Shown here one piece after another: positions 8,816-17,113 of a stretch of 64,000 nucleotides of DNA (the first letter of the stretch is position 1; the number at the start of each line of letters is the position of its first letter). Origin of the DNA: Ahniella affigens (lineage in GTDB: Bacteria; Pseudomonadota; Gammaproteobacteria; Xanthomonadales; Ahniellaceae); assembly GCF_003015185.1 (NCBI RefSeq), contig NZ_CP027860.1, positions 2,852,001-2,916,000 on the forward strand. Direction: 5' to 3'. The position numbers were made by a program, and so were the translations under genes. Under the pieces are notes generated by a model. That model was given only the letters and a program-made list of their open reading frames with translations. It did not search any database and was not told the DNA's origin.

Positions 8816-10471
8816 ATGCCCGTGCCGCGTTTGTTTCACGCCCTACCCTGCTACGCACTCGTTGTCAGCCTCAGTCTGCTCCATGCCAGCCCCGTTCAGG
8901 CGCTGGTATTCACAATCGACACGACCAGCGATGCGAACCTCAGCGATTGCACGGCCGCTGCGGCCGACTGCTCGTTGCGAGGTGCGATCACCAAAGCCAA
9001 CCTCACCGTCGCCAGAGACCAGCTCAATTTCGATATCCCAGAAACCGACCCGGGGTTTCAGACGGCGAGCGGACACTGGCGCATACTCGTCGGTGCGACA
9101 ACGTTGCCTTTCCTCTCCGAAGCGATGGATGTCGATGGCTATTCGCAACCAGGCGCGAGCCCAGCCACGCAATCGCCCGATCAGGGTGGCATCAACGCGG
9201 TGATCAAGATCGAATTGATGCCAGCACAGATTGCCGGCAATCAACAGGTTGGGCTCGACATCGGGCTGGCCAATTTCAACATGCCGGCCAGCACCATTCG
9301 CGGCCTCGCGATCAGTGGATTCAGCTCGCAGATTCAATTGGCCGGCGGATTTGGCCATGCGATCGAGGGCTGCTTTCTGGGCACCGATCCGACCGGCACG
9401 ACTGCGACCATCAGCAACCCGACTGTGCAGACCACCGCAATACGCATTCAGGGGCCGGGGCCGTACCGCATTGGTGGCTTGCAGCCGGCGCAACGCAATT
9501 TGATCAGCGGCGTTCGCAACGGCATCAACTGGTTTGTCGCGTCCTCAGGCATGGTGATCCAAGGAAACCAGTTCGGCACGAATGCGGCTGGCACCGCGGC
9601 GATTCCAATTCATGGTGACGGTTTCGGCATCGTGGGCAGCTGGACCAATACGCTCGTTGGCGACGACACCACTGCCGGCCGAAACATTTTTGCCGCGATC
9701 AGCTTTTCGGCCATCAGAATATTTGGACAATCCATCAACGACTTCACCGGTACGCGCATCGTCGGCAACTGGTTCGGTACCGACATCACCGGTACCAAGG
9801 CACTGGGCAATGGTCGGAATCCGCAGAGCCCGACGCAGAAACAGGCGACGATCCATGTTTCGGGCAGCAACTGCCGACTCAACATCGGCGGGCTCAATCC
9901 CGGGGAGCCCAACCGCATCGCGTTCGGCGGTGCGGCCGGGCTGCTGGTCGATCAATGCAACGGTCTCTCGGCGATCGCCAACGAATTCATCGGCAATCAA
10001 CTGATCCCCATCGACAACGCTTTTGGCGGGGGCGCGGTCGGCGCAACACCGAACGATGTCGACGATGCCGATAGCACCGGTGGCAACCGACTGCAGAACT
10101 ACCCTGAGCTCACGTTGCCCCCCGACTTTGCGCCGACGGGCAGTGATCAAGTGGCCCTGCAATACCGAGTTGACACCGCCACGACGAACGCCGTCTACCC
10201 GTTGACGGTTTACTTCTTCCGCGGCGCCTGTGGCGGCGGCAGTGCGTCCCTGCTGGCCAGCGACACCTATGTCAGCGCCGATGCCGAGCAGCTTCGCAGC
10301 TTCAACCTGCAAAGCGGCGACGTCGGCAACGTCCTGCCTTTGGTCGTACTGGCGGTAGATGCCCAAGGCAACAGCAGCGAGTTTGCGCCGATGATTGGCG
10401 AGCGCATCTTTGGTGATGGCTTGGAGGACACACCGGCCGCAGACCCAGGTGGTTCATGCCCCGGCGCATGA
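8816..10471 (+). CDS. Secreted CSLREA-type right-handed beta-helix protein
   Basis: Exported protein of 551 residues. The ATG start is preceded by an AAGGAA ribosome-binding site and opens a clear signal peptide (ALVVSLSLLHASPVQA). A CSLREA-like start (TIDTTSDANLSDC...CSLRGAITKAN) leads into parallel beta-helix coils with recurrent I.GN.FGTD..G motifs, then a C-terminal beta-sandwich-like region (VALQYRVDT...FFRGACGGGSASLLASD). The C-terminus carries RIFGDGLED, one of five related FxDGFE-like motifs in the window, followed by about 16 further residues. Such proteins are usually surface or extracellular adhesins or polysaccharide-interacting proteins. The gene lies 67 bases after the cyclic-di-GMP sensor; co-transcription is possible but unproven. 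Confidence 0.85.
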   Translation: MPVPRLFHALPCYALVVSLSLLHASPVQALVFTIDTTSDANLSDCTAAAADCSLRGAITKANLTVARDQLNFDIPETDPGFQTASGHWRILVGATTLPFLSEAMDVDGYSQPGASPATQSPDQGGINAVIKIELMPAQIAGNQQVGLDIGLANFNMPASTIRGLAISGFSSQIQLAGGFGHAIEGCFLGTDPTGTTATISNPTVQTTAIRIQGPGPYRIGGLQPAQRNLISGVRNGINWFVASSGMVIQGNQFGTNAAGTAAIPIHGDGFGIVGSWTNTLVGDDTTAGRNIFAAISFSAIRIFGQSINDFTGTRIVGNWFGTDITGTKALGNGRNPQSPTQKQATIHVSGSNCRLNIGGLNPGEPNRIAFGGAAGLLVDQCNGLSAIANEFIGNQLIPIDNAFGGGAVGATPNDVDDADSTGGNRLQNYPELTLPPDFAPTGSDQVALQYRVDTATTNAVYPLTVYFFRGACGGGSASLLASDTYVSADAEQLRSFNLQSGDVGNVLPLVVLAVDAQGNSSEFAPMIGERIFGDGLEDTPAADPGGSCPGA

Positions 10472-10507
10472 CGTGCCGTGTCATACCCACCCCCATTTCG
10501 CGCCGCA

Positions 10508-10536
10508 TTGCGGCAAACCGTTGCCGCCGTTACACT
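10508..10536 (+). promoter_or_regulatory. Probable sigma-70 promoter of tRNA-Arg
   Basis: A TTGCGG -35 box is separated by exactly 17 bases from a TACACT -10 box, placing the transcription start near 10543, about seven bases before the mature tRNA. Seen directly in the sequence; activity is inferred. Confidence 0.6.
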
Positions 10537-10549
10537 AGCCGACTCGCGT

Positions 10550-10626
10550 GCGCCCGTAGCTCAGCTGGATAGAGTAGCGGCTTCCGAAGCCGTTGGTCGG
10601 GGGTTCGAATCCCTCCGGGCGCGCCA
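10550..10626 (+). tRNA. tRNA-Arg (anticodon CCG)
   Basis: 77-base cloverleaf. The acceptor stem GCGCCCG pairs with CGGGCGC, the D stem GCTC with GAGT, and the anticodon stem GCGGC with GCCGT (one G-U). The anticodon loop is TTCCGAA, giving CCG. The T arm contains GGTTCGAATCC. The discriminator G and the 3' CCA are encoded. It reads the CGG arginine codon. No integrase or duplicated 3' end is seen next to it. Confidence 0.97.
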
Positions 10627-10797
10627 GTTTCTGCAGCAGCGCGACGATGTCTGCGCGCCAGGTGAGTGCGAATCACGTCGCGATCGATCAGGCCGCGCAT
10701 CGAGGCGCGAGTCACTTACCCTGCAAATCGGTCGGCACCTCCGCCAGCGCGTACCACGCGATCTCAAATCGTCGGTCGAACCGACCGTTGGCTCGCG

Positions 10798-11484
10798 TCA
10801 CGTCCTCGATGCTGGCTTTGGCTTTCTGCCAATCACATTCAACAATGCGGCCGCCGCCACATGATCGCCGTCCGCATCCGCACGGAGCAGCCACGACCGG
10901 GCTCGCTGACGCTGCGGCCGATCGACTAACGCAAGGAGATTGAGCAGCGCCAGCCAGTACTGTGCATCCTCACGGTCTCGGGGTGTGATGTTCGAACCGG
11001 ATGGATCGAGCGCCAGTTCGAAGTGCTTTCGGGCCACCTCAAAGTCTTGTGCAGTACCGTGACCCAGCATCGCACACAGGCCGATTTGCACGTGCGCGCC
11101 GAGTTCGCCCAGTGCTGCGGCCCGCTCGTAGTACTGAAACGCATGGCGCGGGCAACCCAGATCCCGGTAGCAAATGCCGAGGTTGTAAGCGGCCGAAGCA
11201 TCCCCCAGGCGTAAGGCCTTGCGCAAATACCGCATTTCGGCCTTCGTGTCAGACGCGTTGCTACTGAGTTCGGCCAACTTGATCAGCGCACTACTACTGC
11301 CCAACACCGCCGCGCGCTCAAGATATTCGCGCGCTTTCGGCAGGTCCGGCGTTGCCAGCAGTCTGCCGGCACGAGTTCTGACGCCATCGGCGACATAGTA
11401 ACCGAGCATGCAGAGCGATTCCGCGTCGTCACGATTGGCCGCCTTCAGCGCCACACGCCACGCTTGTGCTGTCATCTGATGCAT
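10798..11484 (-). CDS. Sel1/TPR-like repeat protein
   Basis: Helical-repeat protein of 228 residues with about four Sel1-like units, each carrying the pattern A..YLG.CY...G....A..YYE+AA.LG (for example DASAAYNLGICYRDLGCPRHAFQ and the following ELGAHVQIGLCAMLGHG). No signal peptide is seen, so it is probably cytoplasmic and mediates protein interactions. I chose the ATG preceded by GGAG at a six-base distance. The frame is open to a GTG at 11616, which has no ribosome-binding site. It follows the MacB-like permease on the same strand and may be the tail of that operon. Its 3' end faces the tRNA gene. Partner unknown. Confidence 0.75.
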   Translation of the reverse strand: MHQMTAQAWRVALKAANRDDAESLCMLGYYVADGVRTRAGRLLATPDLPKAREYLERAAVLGSSSALIKLAELSSNASDTKAEMRYLRKALRLGDASAAYNLGICYRDLGCPRHAFQYYERAAALGELGAHVQIGLCAMLGHGTAQDFEVARKHFELALDPSGSNITPRDREDAQYWLALLNLLALVDRPQRQRARSWLLRADADGDHVAAAALLNVIGRKPKPASRT

Positions 11485-11624
11485 GGTCCGCTCCATCCGC
11501 TCGTCTGCATGCAGTATCGCAACAAACACCGGCGCGGAGGCAGCCGCAACGCCAATCCGCGCACACCTGAACGGCGCCGCCACATCGCCAGAGCGTCCGA
11601 CGAACGTCGGATGCACCGAATGGT

Positions 11625-12842
11625 TTACTCGTGCCGCAGCGCGTCGATCGGGTTCATGGACGCCGCACGCCGTGCCGGGAAAAAGCCGAATACGACGCCG
11701 ATCACGAACGAAAAGCTGAATGCCAGCAGGTTGATCGACGGATCAAACTCGAACGACGTGCGCATTAGCGGCGCGAGCCCCATGGAGGCGAGCAATGCGA
11801 CGAGCAAGCCGACCACGCCGCCAAGGCACGATAGCGTGACCGCCTCGACCAGAAACTGCAGCAGCACCTCGCGCCGCAAAGCGCCAATCGCCAGTCGGAT
11901 ACCGATCTCGCGGGTGCGTTCGGTGACCGACACGAGCATGATGTTCATGATGCCAATGCCGCCCACGAGCAGACTCACCGCAGCCACAGCGCCGAGCAGC
12001 GTGGTCATGGTGCGCGTCGTGCTTGCCAGGGTGTCCGACAGTTGCTTGGCGTCGAAAATGTTGAAGTTGTCATCCATACTGGCGACGATGTTGCGGCGCT
12101 CTCTGAGCAGCGCCGTGATCGACGCGCTGACATTCTTCGTCTCGAAGCGCTTGTCCACGGCGACCTGGAACGAGCCGACGTCCTGGCGGCCGGTCAGCCG
12201 GCGCATGACGGCCTTGATCGGCATGACCACCTGGTCATCCTGATCCGGGCCAAACCCAGCCTGGCCGCGCTTGGCCAAAACACCAATCACCTCACAGCTG
12301 ATGTCGCGCAGCCGCAGGCTGCGGCCGAGTGGTTCGATCTGCTTGAACAGATTCGTCGCGATCGTGGCACCAATGACGCAGACGGATTTGCCGGCGCCCT
12401 CCTCCTCCTCAGTGAACAAGCGGCCCGATTCGAGCGTCAAGGACGACGACGCAAAGTAGTCGTTGGTGGTGCCAGCGACGGTGGTCGACCAGTTCTGCGC
12501 CTCATGGACGGCCGTGACGGACGCACTGGTCTGCGGCGCGACATAGAGCACGCCGCCGATCTGCTGCCGAACGGCCGCAACGTCATCAAGACTGAACTGT
12601 GGCGCAAACGCGCCGCCACCGCGGCCAAAGCCCTGACCCGGTCGCACCGTCAGCAGGTTCGCCCCAAGGTTCGAGATGCTTTGCTCAACCGATCTGGTCG
12701 CAGCGTTGCCAAGTGTCACCATGGTCACGACAGCCGCGACACCAATAATGATCCCAAGCGTCGTCAGGAACGAGCGCAGCACGTGCCTTCTGATCTCGCG
12801 CAGCGCGAGCAGCAGCGTGGTACCCAGCATCCGGAAGTCCAT
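11625..12842 (-). CDS. MacB-like ABC transporter permease (FtsX family)
   Basis: Inner-membrane permease of a tripartite MacAB-type exporter, 405 residues. One transmembrane helix lies at about 20-45 (SFLTTLGIIIGVAAVVTMVTLG), followed by a large periplasmic MacB_PCD domain (about 50-265) and three C-terminal helices forming the FtsX domain (LLGAVAAVSLLVGGIGIMNIM, FLVEAVTLSCLGGVVGLL, LLAFSFSFVIGVVFGF). The motif MLVSVTERTREIGIRLAIGA is characteristic of the family. The permease and ATPase are separate polypeptides here, whereas E. coli MacB is a fusion. Its ATG shares one base with the stop of the ATPase gene (TGATG), so the two are likely coupled. The substrate is not predictable: macrolides, peptides and lipoproteins are all known for relatives. 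Confidence 0.92.
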   Translation of the reverse strand: MDFRMLGTTLLLALREIRRHVLRSFLTTLGIIIGVAAVVTMVTLGNAATRSVEQSISNLGANLLTVRPGQGFGRGGGAFAPQFSLDDVAAVRQQIGGVLYVAPQTSASVTAVHEAQNWSTTVAGTTNDYFASSSLTLESGRLFTEEEEGAGKSVCVIGATIATNLFKQIEPLGRSLRLRDISCEVIGVLAKRGQAGFGPDQDDQVVMPIKAVMRRLTGRQDVGSFQVAVDKRFETKNVSASITALLRERRNIVASMDDNFNIFDAKQLSDTLASTTRTMTTLLGAVAAVSLLVGGIGIMNIMLVSVTERTREIGIRLAIGALRREVLLQFLVEAVTLSCLGGVVGLLVALLASMGLAPLMRTSFEFDPSINLLAFSFSFVIGVVFGFFPARRAASMNPIDALRHE

Positions 12843-13543
12843 CAGCGCACCTCCCGGCTCGCAATGCGGCCATCGCGAAATTTGACGATGGTCGACGCGA
12901 AGGCCGCCATGTCCGGCTCATGTGTCACCATGATGATGGTCATGCCCAGCTCGCGATTCAGTCCCGTCAACAGTTCCATGATTTCAATCGAGCGCTCGCT
13001 GTCCAGATTGCCGGTGGGTTCATCGGCAAGGAGCACCTGTGGTTTGGTGACAATGGCTCGGGCAATCGCGACACGCTGTTGCTGGCCACCAGACAATTCT
13101 GCCGGCGTGTGATCGTGCCAGGCGGCAAGACCTACCTGCTCCAGTGCCGCCATCGCGCGCTCCTGGCGCACTTTGGCGGGATCACCGCGGTACAACAGCG
13201 GCAACTCGACGTTTTCCAATGCCGTGGTACGCGCCAGCAAATTGAAGCCCTGAAACACGAAACCCAGATAGCGCCGACGCAACAGCGCCCGCTGATCCTG
13301 ATCGAAGGCTTCGACCGGAATCCCGTGAAACCGATACGTGCCGCCCGTTGGCACGTCCAGACAGCCCAGGATGTTCATCATCGTCGACTTGCCGGAACCA
13401 GATGCGCCCATCACCGCGACGAATTCGCGGTCATGAATATCGAGGTCAACCCCCCGCAACGCCTGAAACGCCGCCTGCCCGGTCCCGAAGACTTTAGTAA
13501 TGCCGCGGAGCTCGATCAGCGCCGGCGCTTGTTCCGCACTCAT
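12842..13543 (-). CDS. MacB-like ABC transporter ATP-binding protein
   Basis: Cytoplasmic ATPase subunit of the exporter, 233 residues. Walker A GASGSGKST, Q-loop FVFQGFNLLARTTALENVELPL, signature LSGGQQQRVAIARA, Walker B VLLADEPTGNLDS and switch His in MVTHEPDMA are all intact; this is the LolD/MacB subgroup. I chose the ATG of MSAEQAPALIEL because the upstream adaptor gene stops across it (ATGA overlap). The frame continues open further upstream inside the adaptor gene, but that is out-of-frame sequence. It is translationally coupled on both sides: adaptor, ATPase, permease. Confidence 0.95.
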   Translation of the reverse strand: MSAEQAPALIELRGITKVFGTGQAAFQALRGVDLDIHDREFVAVMGASGSGKSTMMNILGCLDVPTGGTYRFHGIPVEAFDQDQRALLRRRYLGFVFQGFNLLARTTALENVELPLLYRGDPAKVRQERAMAALEQVGLAAWHDHTPAELSGGQQQRVAIARAIVTKPQVLLADEPTGNLDSERSIEIMELLTGLNRELGMTIIMVTHEPDMAAFASTIVKFRDGRIASREVR

Positions 13544-14859
13544 TGCGACGCCATCTCGCCGGTGACCACATCCATGCCCGCTTGCAACGTGTCGGATTCC
13601 ACGATCGTCCGCGAGCCGTCCGACGAACCAACCGTCACCTCGATTGGCTCGGCCTTGCCCGTCTTGCCGAGCAAGTACAATGTGCGCTTCGCACCCCGAC
13701 CAATGGCAACTTCGCGCTGCGAATCCGGGCGCTGCATGCGCGGGAACGCCATCAGCGCCGTGCCACCGCGATTGCTCGTTTGCGTGCCACCCGCGGTCGG
13801 CGTGTAGCGCAGTGCCGCGTTCGGCACCAACAGCGCATCTTGCTCGACACTCGTAACGAGCGTCGCCGTGGCGGTCATGCCCGGGCGCAGCAGGCCTTTG
13901 GGATTCTCGACATCGAGCACTGCGGTGTAGGACACGACGGTTGAAGTCGTCGCCGCGCCGGTCGTTTGGGTCGTTGAGTTCGCGCCAAAGTCGACACGCC
14001 GCACGGTGGCCGGGAATACTTTGCCCGGCCAAGCGTCTACCGTGAACGACGCTGGCATGCCCTCGCGAACCTGACCCACATCCGCTTCGTCAACCTTGAC
14101 CTTCGCCTGCATCGACGACAGGTCTTCAGCAATGACAAAGAGTTCGGGTGCGCTGAAGGACGCCGCAACCGTTTGGCCCGGCTCGGCGTTGCGCGCAAGC
14201 ACCACACCATTGACCGGCGATCGCAGCGTCGCCCGCGTCAGGTTGGTGCGATCTGACGACAACTGCGCTTCGGCGGACACGACATTCGCCTTGGCACTGG
14301 CCTGATTGGCGAGGGCACGTCGATAGGCCGCTCGGGCCACGTCCAGATCGGCTTGCGACGGGATCGTGCCGCCAGACTTTTCGAAGATGCGGTCCAGTCG
14401 ATCAAGCGATGCTTTTGTTTCAACCACCGTCGCGTCAGCTTGCTGCACGCCCGCCTTGGCGGCGCCCAGCGATGCGTCGCTGCGACGGATCGCATCTTCG
14501 AGCCGCGTGGTATCGAGGATGGCCAGCGGTTGATCCAGCGTCACGGAGTCGTTGACATCGACCAACACCTGGCGGACCAGTCCGGATACTTCTGAGCCAA
14601 CAGTCACTTGATTGGTCGGTTCGAGATTGCCAGTCGCCGTCACGGTCACTCGCATCTCGCCGCGCTCGATCTTCGCGGTCGCCAATCTGGTCTCAGTCTG
14701 CTTGCCGCCGAACAGCACGTTGGCGACCACCAATGCGAGCAGCACCACGAACGCAAGAACCAACCATTTGCGCCAGCGTTGCCAGCGCGATTTCGGGGTC
14801 ACCCCGAGAAAGGTATCGACTGCAGTATTTGAGCGTGATGCCGATGAATCGCGGGTCAT
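13540..14859 (-). CDS. MacA/HlyD-family periplasmic adaptor
   Basis: Membrane-fusion protein of 439 residues linking the inner-membrane ABC transporter to an outer-membrane channel. A cytoplasmic start of about 30 residues precedes one membrane anchor (WLVLAFVVLLALVVANVLFG). Split lipoyl halves follow (NLEPTNQVTVGSEVSGLV and ATLRSPVNGVVLARNAEPGQTV) around an alpha-helical hairpin (about 115-190, rich in Ala, Asp and Gln), then beta-barrel and C-terminal domains (KGLLRPGMTATATLVT). It is the first gene of the three-gene exporter operon. No TolC-type channel gene is in the window, so the outer-membrane partner must lie elsewhere. Confidence 0.93.
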   Translation of the reverse strand: MTRDSSASRSNTAVDTFLGVTPKSRWQRWRKWLVLAFVVLLALVVANVLFGGKQTETRLATAKIERGEMRVTVTATGNLEPTNQVTVGSEVSGLVRQVLVDVNDSVTLDQPLAILDTTRLEDAIRRSDASLGAAKAGVQQADATVVETKASLDRLDRIFEKSGGTIPSQADLDVARAAYRRALANQASAKANVVSAEAQLSSDRTNLTRATLRSPVNGVVLARNAEPGQTVAASFSAPELFVIAEDLSSMQAKVKVDEADVGQVREGMPASFTVDAWPGKVFPATVRRVDFGANSTTQTTGAATTSTVVSYTAVLDVENPKGLLRPGMTATATLVTSVEQDALLVPNAALRYTPTAGGTQTSNRGGTALMAFPRMQRPDSQREVAIGRGAKRTLYLLGKTGKAEPIEVTVGSSDGSRTIVESDTLQAGMDVVTGEMASQ

Positions 14860-15142
14860 GTGGGGGCAAGGTCAATGAGTCAGCTCATGAGTGTAGCCGA
14901 TGCCTTTGTGAGTTCCCGGTTATGAATCCGGCACGATGGGCGTTGATCCTCCCCGTTAAGTCACTTGCTATCGGGTCTGGCGCCGCGTGCGGGTCGCCAT
15001 TTGAATCCCATAGTCAACCCGCAACTTCAGTCGCGCGACCGATTGCCGGACGCATGCACGTAGCAATCGTGCCATGTCGGAGCTCGCTGGCGACTTGGCG
15101 TTGATTGTCAAGAATCAACACACGAACGCCGTCGCCAATCGA

Positions 15143-15712
15143 TCAGTCGTCCGCGGGCGTCGCTGCCGCCACCGCAGCGGCCAATGCGTCACCCACATCG
15201 CAAGCCGGCTCGTCGTCAACGCTGGTCGCTAACCATTCAAAGTAGTAGCGCGGTCGGCCCGGAGTGTCATGGGCATTCCGCTCAAGCACGTAGTGCCGAA
15301 CGCGAACAGGCTGAGGGTCCGCATACCCCTCGCCCAATTCGCGATCAGCGCGCCAAAGATGCACGACACCGTCGACTTGTGCGACCCGGAAGTCAGTGAG
15401 GACACAATCGGCGCCTTGCCGACTACTCAGCTGAGTCTGTTCACGATGCTGTTCGAACACCGGCACCAGCCGCCATTGCGGCTCCGGATCATCCCGATCC
15501 TGCACCACAAAGAACGTCACCACAAAGTCGTGAGCGTTGAAATTCTCGCGTAGCGTATTGATGGTCAGGAGCGACTCATGGTCGGACAACGATATGACTT
15601 CGCCGACCGGAACGGCCGGCACGACGGCCTCCGGTGACGCCGCCGCTTCGCATCCGCAGAACCCCAACCAACCGAGAAACGTGAGGCTAGCGATCCATTG
15701 ACGTAACTGCAT
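15143..15712 (-). CDS. Small exported protein of unknown function
   Basis: 189 residues with a likely signal sequence (MQLRQWIASLTFLGWLGFCGCEAAASPEA). Two cysteines in FCGC make lipoprotein processing possible, but the lipobox is poor. The mature part is mixed polar sequence with no motif I recognise (HDFVVTFFVVQDRDDPEPQWRLVPVF, then VVHLWRADRELGEGYADPQ); it has a weakly acidic, Ala-rich tail. It stands alone between the exporter operon and the divergently oriented RND pair, with about 280-base gaps on either side. The frame, codon bias and signal sequence support a real gene; function is unknown. Confidence 0.6.
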   Translation of the reverse strand: MQLRQWIASLTFLGWLGFCGCEAAASPEAVVPAVPVGEVISLSDHESLLTINTLRENFNAHDFVVTFFVVQDRDDPEPQWRLVPVFEQHREQTQLSSRQGADCVLTDFRVAQVDGVVHLWRADRELGEGYADPQPVRVRHYVLERNAHDTPGRPRYYFEWLATSVDDEPACDVGDALAAAVAAATPADD

Positions 15713-15985
15713 GGTGATTGCTCCAAAGTACGTGCTGCTTGCGACCTTCGCGCCAGTCCGGGTCCGTTACAAGCCTGATCGCGCGGCATCAGTAATTCGC
15801 CCGCAATTGGACGCACAGACGCCTGAATCGAATCGTCCAAAAACAGGTTTGGGCGACGCCAGCCGCTGCCGCGCACGCGTCTGAATGGCACCCAAACCGT
15901 TCCGATATGACTCTCGGCCTACTTTCCGATTCTGGAGCCGCATCTCGGTGCACCGAAGCGCATAATCGGGAGATGACTAACGGAA

Positions 15986-17113
15986 ATGACCAATATGAAA
16001 CGCGACAAGCATTATCGAGGCATGGGCCTCTGGGATAAATCACGCTGGGCCACGGGGCTTGGAATCGCCCTGCTCGTGCTCAGCGCCTGCAGCAAAACCG
16101 AAGACACGCCCGAAGCGGAAGCACCCAAGTCATTGGCGGTCACCGCTGTGATCGTCGGCGCGAAGTCGATGGCCAACAATCTGCGCCTTTCCGGATCGAT
16201 TGCGCCTTGGGAGGAAGTCCGACTGGGCGTCGAACTCTCCGGCTACCGCGTCCAGTCTGTGCTTGTCGAAACCGGCGCTGTCGTTCACCGAGGGGACGTC
16301 CTGCTCAAACTGGACGCCCGTCTGCTCGACATGGAGCGCGCGCAAGCGGATGCCCAGCTGGCGCAGGCCAAGGCGAATCTGGAGCTCGCCGTGGCCAACG
16401 GCAAGCGCGCCCGCGACATGCTGGCGAAGAAGGTTATTTCGACGCAGCAAGCTGAGGAATGGATGGCCGGCGAGAAGACTAACGCTGCCGCCGTTCAAGT
16501 CGCCGTGGCGGCGGTCGACGCAGCCCGTTTGCGACAAGACTTCGCAGTACTGCGCGCGCCGCACGATGGCGTCATCGCGGTGCGCAGTGTGGACCCGGGC
16601 CAAGTCGTCAATCCGGGCGATGTGCTGATGACTTTGGTCCGCGATGGTCGCTTGGAATGGCGCGCGGAAGTGACCGAAGGCAACCTTCTCGCCATCAATC
16701 CAGGCCAAACCATTTCACTGAAATGCCCAGACGGTTCTGACGTCAACGGCACGGTACGCACGCGCTCGCCCGGGCTCGATGCCCGCACAAGGACCGGCCT
16801 CGTGTACGCCGATCTGCCCGACCCCAAGGGCCTCCGCGCCGGCATGTTCGCCGAAGGCGCGATTACGCTCGGCGAGTCGTCGTTACTGCGCGTGCCGAGT
16901 GGCGCCCTGCTGCTGCGCGATGGCTTTGCATACGTCTACGTCATCGATCAAGACAGCAAGGCCCGTGAGCGGCGCGTGGAACTCGGTGACCGGCAGCAAG
17001 GCTGGGTCGAGATTCGCACCGGGCTCACGGCCGGCGAGCGCATTGTCAGCAAGGGCGCGGCGTTTATCGGTGACGGCGATGTGGTTCGGGTGGTGGAAGG
17101 CACTGCGTCATGA
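15986..17113 (+). CDS. RND efflux periplasmic adaptor lipoprotein
   Basis: Membrane-fusion subunit of an RND efflux pump, 375 residues. The signal peptide ends in a lipobox (LLVLSAC), so the mature protein is probably lipid-anchored. The lipoyl halves (GSIAPWEEVRLGVELSGYR and LRAPHDGVIAVRSVDPGQVV) flank a helical hairpin rich in Ala, Lys and Gln; barrel and membrane-proximal domains follow (VYADLPDPKGLRAGMFAEG). Alternative in-frame starts at the second Met or at MGLWDKS (16022) would also keep the lipobox. It overlaps the permease gene by four bases (ATGA). There is no third, channel-encoding gene. Confidence 0.92.
   Translation: MTNMKRDKHYRGMGLWDKSRWATGLGIALLVLSACSKTEDTPEAEAPKSLAVTAVIVGAKSMANNLRLSGSIAPWEEVRLGVELSGYRVQSVLVETGAVVHRGDVLLKLDARLLDMERAQADAQLAQAKANLELAVANGKRARDMLAKKVISTQQAEEWMAGEKTNAAAVQVAVAAVDAARLRQDFAVLRAPHDGVIAVRSVDPGQVVNPGDVLMTLVRDGRLEWRAEVTEGNLLAINPGQTISLKCPDGSDVNGTVRTRSPGLDARTRTGLVYADLPDPKGLRAGMFAEGAITLGESSLLRVPSGALLLRDGFAYVYVIDQDSKARERRVELGDRQQGWVEIRTGLTAGERIVSKGAAFIGDGDVVRVVEGTAS

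Noticed and set aside
10550-10626. tRNA-Arg as an attachment site of an integrated element
   Set aside because: No integrase gene and no duplicated tRNA 3' end is visible in the flanking sequence.
13544-14032. Longer start for the ABC ATP-binding subunit
   Set aside because: The extension overlaps the adaptor gene out of frame and has no ABC motifs; the ATGA overlap supports the shorter start.
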